From: Pseudomonadota bacterium
Lineage (GTDB): Bacteria > Myxococcota_A > UBA796 > SXON01
DNA: 11,045 nt
Direction: 5' to 3'
Assembly (NCBI GenBank): GCA_005776735.1
Contig: SXOM01000032.1
Coordinates: 1-11,045 of the forward strand
Under the pieces are notes generated by a model that did no database searches, was not told the DNA's origin, and saw nothing but the letters and a program-made list of their open reading frames with translations. Each line of letters begins with the position of its first letter. Within the stretch, counting starts at the first letter, position 1. This document shows positions 1-6,352 of this stretch, piece after piece. The translations under genes and the position numbers were made by a program.

Positions 1-1
1 G

Positions 2-1153
2 GAAGACTACAACGCGGCCGACGAGCCGGTGTGCGCGGCGTTCGCGCCGGACGGGGCGTTTGTGTACGCCGAGCTCGAGGACGCGTCGTCCACCCCCCGC
101 GCCGACGCGGCGACGACCGTGTGCGAGGGCGGCTCGGTGTGGGTGGCGACCGACGCGGCGGTGTACCGGGTGCGCACCAACGTCGCGGTCGGTGGCGCGG
201 CCGCTTCGGCCCAGGAGATCGCCGTGATCGGGGTGCCGCCGGCGTTCGGGGCGGCCTACGGCGAGCGGTTCTTCTATTCGGGGACCGACGGGGCGCTCTA
301 CCAGGTGGACGCGAGCCTGTTCGGCCAGCCGTTCGGGGTGGGCACCTGCACCGGCGCCTCCGGCATGGACGTCGACTCGCACGACCGGGTGTTGTTCGTG
401 GCCTGTCACGACGACAACACCGTGGCCTCGTACGACCTCGCGTCGTCGCCGCCCACGTTCATCGAGGCGGTGTCGTTGCCGTCGCTGCCCGGCATCCCCC
501 AGGACCCGACCGACGTGGCGGTGCGGCCCGACGGCGGCAGCATCGCGGTCAGCACCGAGTACCTGTACGGGTCGCGCGACGGGGTCACGCTCCTCGACGT
601 GTCACACGGCGCGTTCGGCGCCTCCAACCACGTCGAGGTCAGCGGTCGGTACAAGTTCTCGTCGTCGCAGGGCGTGGACTACTCCTCCAACGTGCGGCTC
701 TGGGTGTCCAACTTCAGCTACCTGGAGTGTCCCGGCGGGTCGTCGTCGAGCTGCACCGGCGACCCGGAGTACTGGGTCAACTCGGTGGGCTTCACCGAGG
801 TGTCCGACGCGGTGATCGACCGGCAGTTCACCGTGGATGGGCGCACCAGCAACGTTCAGGGCCTGTGGGACGACCGCGCGATCATCAGTGGATTCACCAC
901 CATGAACGCGTATGTCGTCTCGTGGGAGTCGAGCTCCGGCCCCGACGCCGAGGTGTTCATCGGCGAGGACCGCCCCGACAGCTTCGCCCCGGTGCCCGAC
1001 GCCGGACGCATCTTCGTCGGGTTCTCCAACAGCGGGGTGGCCTGCGGGCTCGGCATCATCGACGCTAGCGACGACGACCCCACGTTCTGGACGTACCTCG
1101 GCACCGACACCTCCTTGGTGGACTGTGTTCGGGTGGTCGTGCCCGCGGAGTAG
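2..1153 (+). CDS. Secreted beta-propeller-like hypothetical protein (5' end missing)
   Basis: The reading frame is open to the left window edge, so the true start lies upstream. A GTG at 29 is the first possible start inside the window but is probably internal. The stop is TAG at 1151-1153, leaving 383 residues visible. The protein consists of short beta-strand-like units of the kind found in NHL/YVTN/SMP-30-type propellers: CAAFAPDGAFVYAE near the N-terminus, then SGMDVDSHDRVLFVAC, PTDVAVRPDGGSIAVST and FAPVPDAGRIFVGFSN. It has at least eight cysteines, Ser/Gly-rich loops and few lysines, which fits an exported protein with disulfides. No catalytic motif was recognised and the signal peptide would be off-window. 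It is followed by a non-coding repeat region, so nothing here shows an operon with the genes to the right. A secreted scaffold or binding role is inference from the fold type only. Confidence 0.75.
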   Translation, partial: EDYNAADEPVCAAFAPDGAFVYAELEDASSTPRADAATTVCEGGSVWVATDAAVYRVRTNVAVGGAAASAQEIAVIGVPPAFGAAYGERFFYSGTDGALYQVDASLFGQPFGVGTCTGASGMDVDSHDRVLFVACHDDNTVASYDLASSPPTFIEAVSLPSLPGIPQDPTDVAVRPDGGSIAVSTEYLYGSRDGVTLLDVSHGAFGASNHVEVSGRYKFSSSQGVDYSSNVRLWVSNFSYLECPGGSSSSCTGDPEYWVNSVGFTEVSDAVIDRQFTVDGRTSNVQGLWDDRAIISGFTTMNAYVVSWESSSGPDAEVFIGEDRPDSFAPVPDAGRIFVGFSNSGVACGLGIIDASDDDPTFWTYLGTDTSLVDCVRVVVPAE

Positions 1154-1166
1154 TGCTGCGTCGTGG

Positions 1167-1209
1167 GCCGGGCAAGACGCGGCGACCCCGGGGCGCGGTT
1201 CGGCGTCTT
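1167..1209. repeat. Direct repeat A, copy 1
   Basis: Begins GCCGGGCAAGACGCGGCGAC and ends GGCGTCTT. It matches copy 2 at 1531-1572 nearly base for base with one 1-nt length difference. It starts 14 nt after the stop codon of the upstream gene. The function is unknown. It behaves as the left part of a duplicated intergenic module. Confidence 0.8.
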
Positions 1210-1280
1210 CGCAGGGGTGGGGGCCTAACGGTAGGCGCGGCGTTTTGCAGGACTACGTCATCCCCGGGTCCTGCCGGGCC

Positions 1281-1356
1281 GGGTGAAATTGGCGCTCGCT
1301 CCCCCGGCATTTCGCCGCAAGCGGCGAAATGCCGCTCCGCTCGGCCAATTCCACCC
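1281..1356. repeat. Large intergenic palindrome (REP/MITE-like hairpin)
   Basis: The core is a perfect 13-bp inverted repeat, GGCATTTCGCCGC (1306-1318) and GCGGCGAAATGCC (1321-1333), separated by only AA. The outer arms GGGTGAAATTGGC (1281-1293) and GCCAATTCCACCC (1344-1356) are also complementary, with one mismatch. The right outer arm is part of repeat B copy 1. The second module copy has nothing equivalent, so this looks like an insertion or deletion between the copies. A Rho-independent terminator for the upstream gene is less likely: the stem lies about 130 nt past the stop and is not followed by a T-tract on the + strand. Confidence 0.75.
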
Positions 1357-1436
1357 GACCCGTCACCCGCCGCGTCACCGAGCCGGCCAACGGGTGGAGG
1401 CGTTTGGCACAACGGCGGCACGCCGAACCGCGAGGG
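1346..1436. repeat. Direct repeat B, copy 1
   Basis: A 91-nt element beginning CAATTCCACCCGACCCGTCA and ending CCGAACCGCGAGGG. It aligns without gaps to 1624-1714, and I count 4 mismatches in 91 positions. It overlaps the right arm of the palindrome. It contains the internal near-inverted words CCACCCG and CGGGTGG, so it could fold on itself. Confidence 0.85.
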
Positions 1437-1530
1437 TCTGGCTGCACCGGCCCAGGTCGGTGAGCTTGGCGATGTCGAACTTCGAGCGGTATTTTGGTGG
1501 GCGTGGCCACGGCGGTGAACCGCACGGGCG

Positions 1531-1572
1531 GCCGGGCAAGACGCGGCGACCCGGGTCGCGGGTCGGCGTCTT
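1531..1572. repeat. Direct repeat A, copy 2
   Basis: The second copy of the element at 1167-1209, beginning with the same GCCGGGCAAGACGCGGCGAC word. Here it is followed after only 51 nt by repeat B, against 136 nt in the first module. The difference is about the size of the palindrome. Confidence 0.8.
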
Positions 1573-1623
1573 TCGGGGGGGAAACGCGGCCTCCGAGGAC
1601 GCAGAACGAAGTCACCGCCGGGT

Positions 1624-1714
1624 CAATTCCACCCGACCCGTCACCCGCCACGTCACCGAGCCGGCCAACGGGTGGAGGCGTCTGGCACAGCGGGGGCACG
1701 CCGAACCGCGAGGG
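1624..1714. repeat. Direct repeat B, copy 2
   Basis: A 91-nt ungapped match to 1346-1436. In front of it the sequence reads CCGCCGGGTCAATTCCACCC, so the palindrome's left arm and core are absent. It ends about 80 nt before the ATG of the 1797 gene, and its flank may overlap that gene's promoter. Confidence 0.85.
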
Positions 1715-1796
1715 GGCCCAGAGCACGTCGAGGGCGTGTTCCGGCGGGTGAGGTCTGTTATGCGGGCTTCATCCCGTCCACGTCACCGGAGTCGTG

Positions 1797-2780
1797 ATGC
1801 CCATCCCGTTCCTCATCCCGTTGATCATCGGCGGCGGATCGGCCATCCTCACCGCCGCGGGCGCCAGGAAGGCCTACGATGGCTACAGCGACATCGCGGA
1901 CGCAAAGCAGCGGGGGGAAGCGGCCGAACGGAAGCACGAGGCGGCGGTCGAGCGTGTCGACTCGGCGCGGAAGAAGCTGATTGCGCACGCCAACGCGTTC
2001 GGGGACTACAAGGCGAGTGTCGTCGCGGGGACGATGATGGACGTCTTGGAGTTTCTTAGGAAGATCGAAAAGAAGTCCAAATCGAGGGCGATCAAGGCCC
2101 TGGCGGACGTTGGGATCACACACGAGCAGTTCAATTCATTCCGGGCCAACGTGCTGGAGGCCAAGACGGTGTTCGGCGCTGCCTACACGGCCGCAGCCGC
2201 TGGCGCCGCGGCCGGAAAGACGGCTGTTGTCGGCATCGGGCTGTTCGGGGTCGCGAGCACCGGAACGGCAATTGGGGGCCTCTCTGGCGCGGCTGCGACG
2301 AACGCCACCCTCGCGTGGCTCGGCGGCGGTTCGTTGGCGGCCGGCGGCGGTGGCATGGCCCTCGGCAGCGCGGTGCTGGGCGGCGTGGTGGTAGGGCCCG
2401 CCGTGTTCATCACCGGCTTCGTGATGGCATCCCAGGGAGAGAAGGCACAAACCCAGGTGCGGGAGTACGAGTGCAAGGTGAACGTCGCTGTGGAGGAGTG
2501 CGACTCCCTTTTCGCGCTGCTCGGCCAGGTCCGTGTTCGGATCGACGAACTCCGCGGGGTGATCGGCGAGCTGGACGGCCGGGTGCGTGTGGCCCTCTCT
2601 CAGCTCAACGTCGAAACTTGGCGCGAGGATTCGGATGACGACATCCGCCGCTACCAGACGATGATGGTGCTCGCGCGCGCGCTGGGGGAGGTGATCCGTG
2701 CGCCTGTGCTGGACCAAGAGGGCAGGCTCGCGAGGGACTCCGCCGCCGCCCGACTCAAGTACCGCACCCTCCTTTCCTGA
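1797..2780 (+). CDS. Glycine-zipper-like membrane protein with flanking coiled coils, unknown function
   Basis: 327 aa. ATG at 1797 is preferred over GTG at 1794 because GGAG (1788-1791) lies 5 nt ahead of it. Residues 4-22 are hydrophobic (IPFLIPLIIGGGSAILTAAG). Residues 24-72 are charged heptad-like helix. Residues 127-212 form a long Gly/Ala-rich hydrophobic block with ASTGTAIGGLSGAAATNA (153-170) followed by LAWLGGGSLAAGGGGMALGS (172-191). A second charged helical region spans about 214-270. The pattern suggests membrane-inserting Gly-zipper helices held between two coiled-coil arms, as in some pore-forming or membrane-remodelling proteins. I recall similar STGTAI/SGAAATNA/LAWLGGG proteins, annotated only as hypothetical, in diverse bacteria; that is unverified memory. 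The downstream gene starts 12 nt after the stop, which suggests translational coupling. Base composition is less GC-rich than the neighbours, consistent with acquisition by transfer. Confidence 0.85.
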   Translation: MPIPFLIPLIIGGGSAILTAAGARKAYDGYSDIADAKQRGEAAERKHEAAVERVDSARKKLIAHANAFGDYKASVVAGTMMDVLEFLRKIEKKSKSRAIKALADVGITHEQFNSFRANVLEAKTVFGAAYTAAAAGAAAGKTAVVGIGLFGVASTGTAIGGLSGAAATNATLAWLGGGSLAAGGGGMALGSAVLGGVVVGPAVFITGFVMASQGEKAQTQVREYECKVNVAVEECDSLFALLGQVRVRIDELRGVIGELDGRVRVALSQLNVETWREDSDDDIRRYQTMMVLARALGEVIRAPVLDQEGRLARDSAAARLKYRTLLS

Positions 2781-2782
2781 GG
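2779..2782 (+). promoter_or_regulatory. Shine-Dalgarno core overlapping the stop of the preceding gene
   Basis: GAGG shares its first two bases with the TGA stop of the 1797 gene. It lies 10 nt before ATG 2793 but only 1 nt before the alternative TTG at 2784. This favours ATG 2793 and suggests coupled translation of the two genes. Confidence 0.5.
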
Positions 2783-2792
2783 CTTGACCCAG

Positions 2793-3221
2793 ATGGACAA
2801 GAGCAAAATTGTGTCGGCGGGCAGGGCGGGCGCCAAAGGCCTGCGCGTGCTGGACATCGACCCCAGCCGGGCCATCGAGGAGATGGCGCGTGCCTACCGC
2901 GACTTCCAAGTGGTCCGCGAGCAGGAGCGCACCAAGCGTCGCGGGATTGAGGCCGACGAGCGGACGGCACTGGCGGAGATTGCCGCACGGCGTGAGCTGT
3001 TCCTGGAGTACCTTGCGCGGTCCTTCGACGAGAGGTCGGCCAACTTCACTTCGCTTTTCGTGCGGTTGGACGGCGCCCTGGAGAGGGGGGACGTACAGTC
3101 CTTGGCAGTCCTCACCAACGCCATCGTCGATTTGGCCAAGAGCAGCCCGTTCAAAGATCTCGCCACCATCGAGGCGACGCGCGAGGCGCTCAGGAACGCC
3201 GATCATGAGTGGGAGGTCTGA
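2793..3221 (+). CDS. Small helical protein, partner of the glycine-zipper-like protein
   Basis: 142 aa from ATG 2793; an in-frame TTG at 2784 would add three residues. The sequence is soluble and almost entirely helical by composition. Residues 22-80 are rich in Glu/Arg/Ala heptads (REQERTKRRGIEADERTA), followed by RRELFLEYLARSFDERSANF (66-85). The C-terminal part has LTNAIVDLAKSSPFKDLATI (107-126) and ends in DHEWEV. I recall a widespread hypothetical family with the same signatures (SFDER..NF, LAKSSPFKDL, C-terminal DHEW), but I know no assigned function. It follows the membrane protein by 12 nt and ends before a convergent kinase gene, so the two + strand genes form an isolated bicistronic unit. 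A cytosolic regulator, chaperone or immunity-like partner is inference. Confidence 0.85.
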   Translation: MDKSKIVSAGRAGAKGLRVLDIDPSRAIEEMARAYRDFQVVREQERTKRRGIEADERTALAEIAARRELFLEYLARSFDERSANFTSLFVRLDGALERGDVQSLAVLTNAIVDLAKSSPFKDLATIEATREALRNADHEWEV

Positions 3222-3322
3222 CCCGCCCCGGCTCGCGAACAGGTCCGGTACACGCATGTTTGGGCTGGTCCCGCCCTCGGCGCCGACACGCCGTCGGAAC
3301 GGTTGCCGCGCATTCACGGACA

Positions 3323-5158
3323 TCACACCCGCGCGCCGCGCTCCCGTCGCATCTTGATCCAGCTCTGCAGCGCCTCCGGCCCCCAGCGCAACAGCACCGT
3401 CGCCAGGAGCGCCGCGTTCGCGCCCGACAAGATCACCCAACGCAGCGCGGGAAAGCTCGCCGCGCCGAAAAACGCCAGCAGGTACACCGCCCCCGGGATG
3501 GCCAGCCACGCATCGAGGATGATGGCGAACAACGCAGTGATGATCGCCGCGTTGAGCGGGAAGAAGACCACCACGGTCGCCGCATCCAGTCCGAGCAACG
3601 ACGCGCCGCCGATCATCGCCAGGTGCACCGCCGGCGTGGCGATGAGCCCGCGGATCATCGAGCGGTTCAGCAAGCTCTTGCTCAGCGAGTCGCGCGCCCA
3701 CACCCACATCCCGGCCATCGCCGCCATCACCAGCGTGGTGCCCACCGCCACCTCGACCATCGTCGCGTCGCGGTGGAAGAGGTGCGCACCCATCGGCGCC
3801 AACGTGATCAACAACCCGAGCACCAGGCTCAGGAACGCGCGGGTCCGGATGCCTGCGCCGGGGTCGTGGTCGGCGAGCAGCCGCGTGGCTTCGGCCGCGT
3901 CGCGCTCGGCGCGGACGCGCGCACGCTCCACGTCGGCCACCCGGGCGGGCGGGGGGGCGCTCACCAGCGCCAGGTGGGCCGCCGCCGCGGCGATGTCCTT
4001 GCGGCCGAGGTCCCACCGCACCCGCAGCGTGTGCGCTTCGTCGAGGCCGGCGCGGGCGACGTCGTGGCTCGGTTGCCGCAACAGCGCCTGCTCGAACGCG
4101 AGCCGGCACCCGGCGTGGAGTGTCGGCACGGCCTCGGGCGCGGCCTCCGGCGCCGCCCGGAGCTCGGCGAGCGTGGACACGCCGGCTTCGCACAGCGCGT
4201 CGGCGTCGCGCTCCTCGAGCCACGATTGCAGCTCGCGGCGGAACACCTCGGCCGTCGCCGGCCGCTCGGATGGTTCGAGGGCCAGCGTGCGCATGCAGAT
4301 GGCCACCAGGCGCGCGGGCCCGGCGGGCACCGGCGGCAGCTCCGTCGCCGCGGCGTCCACCACCGCCTGCACGTCGGGGCCGACGTGCGGGGGACGCCGC
4401 GCCAGGACCGCGTAGAGCAGGCTCCCGAGCAGGTACACGTCGGTCGGGACCCCGAGCGCCGCGCCGTCGGCCCGCGCCATCTCCGGGGCCATGTAGTGGG
4501 GCGTGCCCGCGAGCCGCACCTGCTCGGCGGCGCGAGGGAGGCGGTGCGCCGCCCGGTCGTCGATCGCCACGGCGATGCCCCAATCGAGCACACACACCTC
4601 GCCCGACGGACCGACCATCACATTGTCGGGTTTCAGGTCGCGATGCAGCACCCCGCGCCCGTGCGCGTGGTGCACGGTGGCGGCCACGGTCATCAGCACC
4701 CGAAGATGCCACTCCAACACATCGCGCGCGCCGAACCGCGTGGTGACGGCTTCGGGGTGGTTCAGGAGCTCCGTCCACGTCCACCCTTCCATCCGCCGCA
4801 TCACGATGTGGGGGCACCCCGCCTCGTCGACGACGAGGTCGTGCACCGGCACCACCCCCGGGTGCTCCAACGCACCGGTGACCCACGCCTCCTGCAGCAC
4901 CCGTGCCACGGCGCCGGGCGTGTGCGCGGTGTGGGGCGTCTTGATCGCGACCTCGCGGTCCAACGACGCCTGGTGCGCCCGGCGGACGACCGCCGTGCCG
5001 CCGGTGCCGATCACCTCGGCGAGGACGTACCCCTCAGCGAGGCCCCGACGTGGCCCCGGCGGCGCCTCGAGGTCGGGCGTCTCGGCACGGATGGTGTGCT
5101 CGGGGCCGAGGGTGAACGGTCCGGCGAGCGTCTCACCGCCGGAGGAGTGCGGATCCAT
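3323..5158 (-). CDS. Hanks-type Ser/Thr protein kinase with C-terminal membrane segments
   Basis: 611 aa from ATG at 5158-5156. The frame is open further upstream, but a longer start would run into the glycosyltransferase gene. The kinase domain spans about 44-315: Gly-rich loop GTGGTAV (51-57), Lys73 in VAIK, likely helix-C Glu90, catalytic loop LHRDLKPDN (171-179), metal-binding DWG (192-194) in place of DFG, APE (224-226) and Asp240 in TDVYLLG. All catalytic residues are present, so it should be active on Ser/Thr. DWG is common in myxobacterial-type kinases. Residues 316-435 are Ala/Glu-rich and helical. About six hydrophobic segments lie between 441 and 592, followed by a basic tail (KMRRERGAR). 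The kinase domain is therefore N-terminal and cytosolic, ahead of a polytopic anchor, the reverse of the single-TM plus sensor layout of PknB. It lies 16 nt after the glycosyltransferase stop and is probably co-transcribed with it. No substrate is evident. Confidence 0.93.
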   Translation of the reverse strand: MDPHSSGGETLAGPFTLGPEHTIRAETPDLEAPPGPRRGLAEGYVLAEVIGTGGTAVVRRAHQASLDREVAIKTPHTAHTPGAVARVLQEAWVTGALEHPGVVPVHDLVVDEAGCPHIVMRRMEGWTWTELLNHPEAVTTRFGARDVLEWHLRVLMTVAATVHHAHGRGVLHRDLKPDNVMVGPSGEVCVLDWGIAVAIDDRAAHRLPRAAEQVRLAGTPHYMAPEMARADGAALGVPTDVYLLGSLLYAVLARRPPHVGPDVQAVVDAAATELPPVPAGPARLVAICMRTLALEPSERPATAEVFRRELQSWLEERDADALCEAGVSTLAELRAAPEAAPEAVPTLHAGCRLAFEQALLRQPSHDVARAGLDEAHTLRVRWDLGRKDIAAAAAHLALVSAPPPARVADVERARVRAERDAAEATRLLADHDPGAGIRTRAFLSLVLGLLITLAPMGAHLFHRDATMVEVAVGTTLVMAAMAGMWVWARDSLSKSLLNRSMIRGLIATPAVHLAMIGGASLLGLDAATVVVFFPLNAAIITALFAIILDAWLAIPGAVYLLAFFGAASFPALRWVILSGANAALLATVLLRWGPEALQSWIKMRRERGARV

Positions 5159-5174
5159 GCGGCGTTGTAGCCGC

Positions 5175-6212
5175 TCACACCGACGCGAGCAGGTCGTCGA
5201 GCGCCGAGAAAAGTTCCTGGTTGTCACGCGGCACGTAGTCGGTGGCCGCCGGGGCGCCCTCGACGAAGTCGGCGATGGCGTCGGGGTCGAACCGCTCGGC
5301 AAAACGCCCGTACCCGAGCATCGCCAGGTACCGCGCGTTGAGCACCTGCTCGTACTGCCCCTCCAGCGGCACGCTGTACATCGGCACCTGCAGGTGCACG
5401 GCTTCACTCATCAGTGAAAACCCGCCGCCCGCCAGCACCACCCGGGCGGTGCGGAGGTCCTCGATGAACCCCGCCTCGGAGAAGTCGCAGAGCCGGACGT
5501 TCCCGCGCTGCTCGTCGCGGCGCATCCCGTACAACCGGAACTCGTACGGCAGACGCTGTAAGAGCGGGATCAACGCCTCGTTCGCGGTGGCGGTCTGGTA
5601 CACCAGGACGTGTCGGCCCGGCTCCCGCTTCGCCGCGAGCACCTCGGGCCGCAGGATCGGCGGCACCAGGGTGGTGCGCGGCTTGCGCACGGGCGGACGG
5701 AAAAACGTCGTCACCAGGTAGTGCGCGGCCCCGGGGAGCTTGGCCTTGACCGCCGCCTTCGCGAGTTGAAAGTCGGGGTCGTCGGTGATCGCCTCGGGGT
5801 GCTCGCAGCGGTTGATCACCTGCATGTTGTCGATGCTGATGACCGGCTTGAAGTGGTTGAGCCCGTAGAAGAACGCCCAGCTCTCGAAGTCGGAGATCAC
5901 GGCGTCCGCCTCGAAGTCCATCCGGCGCCAGGTCTCGAGGTTGCGCAGGAGCGACGCCGGCGCTTTGCCCAGGTTCTCGACGATGCTCCGGCCGAGCGCC
6001 ACCGCGTTGCCGTCGTAGGCCATGTGCAAACCGGCGATCTCGTCGAGCTCCAGGCCGGCGCGTCCTGCGAACTTCTCGGCCAGGAACCCGTGTGCTCGCC
6101 CGCTGACCACCACCCGCACCCGGTGACCGCGCGCCAGGAGGTGCTCGATCACCACCCGCGACCGGGTCGCGTGACCCATGCCTTCGCCCACCACGCCGTA
6201 CAGGATGCGCAT
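5175..6212 (-). CDS. GT28/GT1-type glycosyltransferase (MJ1255-like)
   Basis: 345 aa from ATG at 6212-6210. The N-terminal Rossmann half opens with MRILYGVVGEGMGHATRS, the Gly-rich nucleotide-sugar glycosyltransferase loop (GEGMGH, residues 9-14), followed by RSRVVIEHLLARGHRVRVVVSG. VISDFESWA (105-113) and PVISIDNMQ (123-131) match the MJ1255-like branch of the GT-B superfamily. The C-terminal half carries HVLVYQTA (201-208) and VLAGGGFSLMSEAVHLQVPM (259-278), the donor-binding region. Residues 280-292 (SVPLEGQYEQVLN) fit the family's C-terminal PxxxQ-like element. Length is normal and no defect is seen. It should be a cytosolic or membrane-associated enzyme transferring a sugar from a nucleotide donor; the acceptor is unknown, and a glycolipid or surface glycan is inference. 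Tight spacing with the downstream kinase suggests joint expression. Confidence 0.88.
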   Translation of the reverse strand: MRILYGVVGEGMGHATRSRVVIEHLLARGHRVRVVVSGRAHGFLAEKFAGRAGLELDEIAGLHMAYDGNAVALGRSIVENLGKAPASLLRNLETWRRMDFEADAVISDFESWAFFYGLNHFKPVISIDNMQVINRCEHPEAITDDPDFQLAKAAVKAKLPGAAHYLVTTFFRPPVRKPRTTLVPPILRPEVLAAKREPGRHVLVYQTATANEALIPLLQRLPYEFRLYGMRRDEQRGNVRLCDFSEAGFIEDLRTARVVLAGGGFSLMSEAVHLQVPMYSVPLEGQYEQVLNARYLAMLGYGRFAERFDPDAIADFVEGAPAATDYVPRDNQELFSALDDLLASV

Positions 6213-6290
6213 CGGGCCGGTCTATCGCAGCCCTTGGGCGACGCGCCGCGACCGTCCGCTCGTCGAGCCGGCCCTCGCGCGCGTCGCGCT

Positions 6291-6339
6291 GCGGTGCGGG
6301 CCTGCCCCGCCTCGCTTCGGGACGGGCCTGGCGCACCGC
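6291..6339. repeat. GC-rich intergenic dyad
   Basis: The 8-bp arms GCGGTGCG (6291-6298) and CGCACCGC (6332-6339) are perfect inverted repeats with a GC-rich interior containing CGGGCCTG twice in direct orientation. It lies in the 140-nt gap between the MopE-type gene and the glycosyltransferase gene. It could be a transcriptional terminator or attenuator for the upstream - strand gene, but there is no T-tract, so the role is open. Confidence 0.35.
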
Positions 6340-6352
6340 CCGAACCGACCCC

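Larger units (their letters stand above)
1154..1796. other. Repeat-rich non-coding region
   Basis: I see no credible gene in this stretch of about 640 bases. Open frames exist on both strands, but their translations are Arg/Pro-rich, they run through the duplicated elements, and the same DNA word is read in different frames in the two copies. The region holds two copies of an A-then-B module (A at 1167-1209 and 1531-1572; B at 1346-1436 and 1624-1714) and one large palindrome (1281-1356). The last part, about 1715-1796, should hold the promoter and leader of the 1797 gene. A GGAG at 1788-1791 lies 5 nt before its ATG. Confidence 0.7.

Noticed and set aside
1253..1726. - strand open frame across the repeat region (157 codons)
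   Set aside because: It spans both repeat B copies, which are read in different frames. This is expected of non-coding duplicated DNA.
3222..3322. Possible bidirectional terminator between the convergent genes
   Set aside because: The only inverted word I see is a 5-bp CCGAC/GTCGG stem near 3280-3295 with no T-tract, too weak to call.
2136..4886. Very long - strand open frame (916 codons)
   Set aside because: It runs antisense through both + strand genes and out of frame through the kinase. The translation is Arg/Gly/Ala/Pro-rich without domains, an effect of high GC making stops rare.
3209..5170. Long + strand open frame opposite the kinase gene
   Set aside because: The kinase reading has all catalytic motifs in order. 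The + strand reading is His/Arg/Gln-rich with no recognisable protein.
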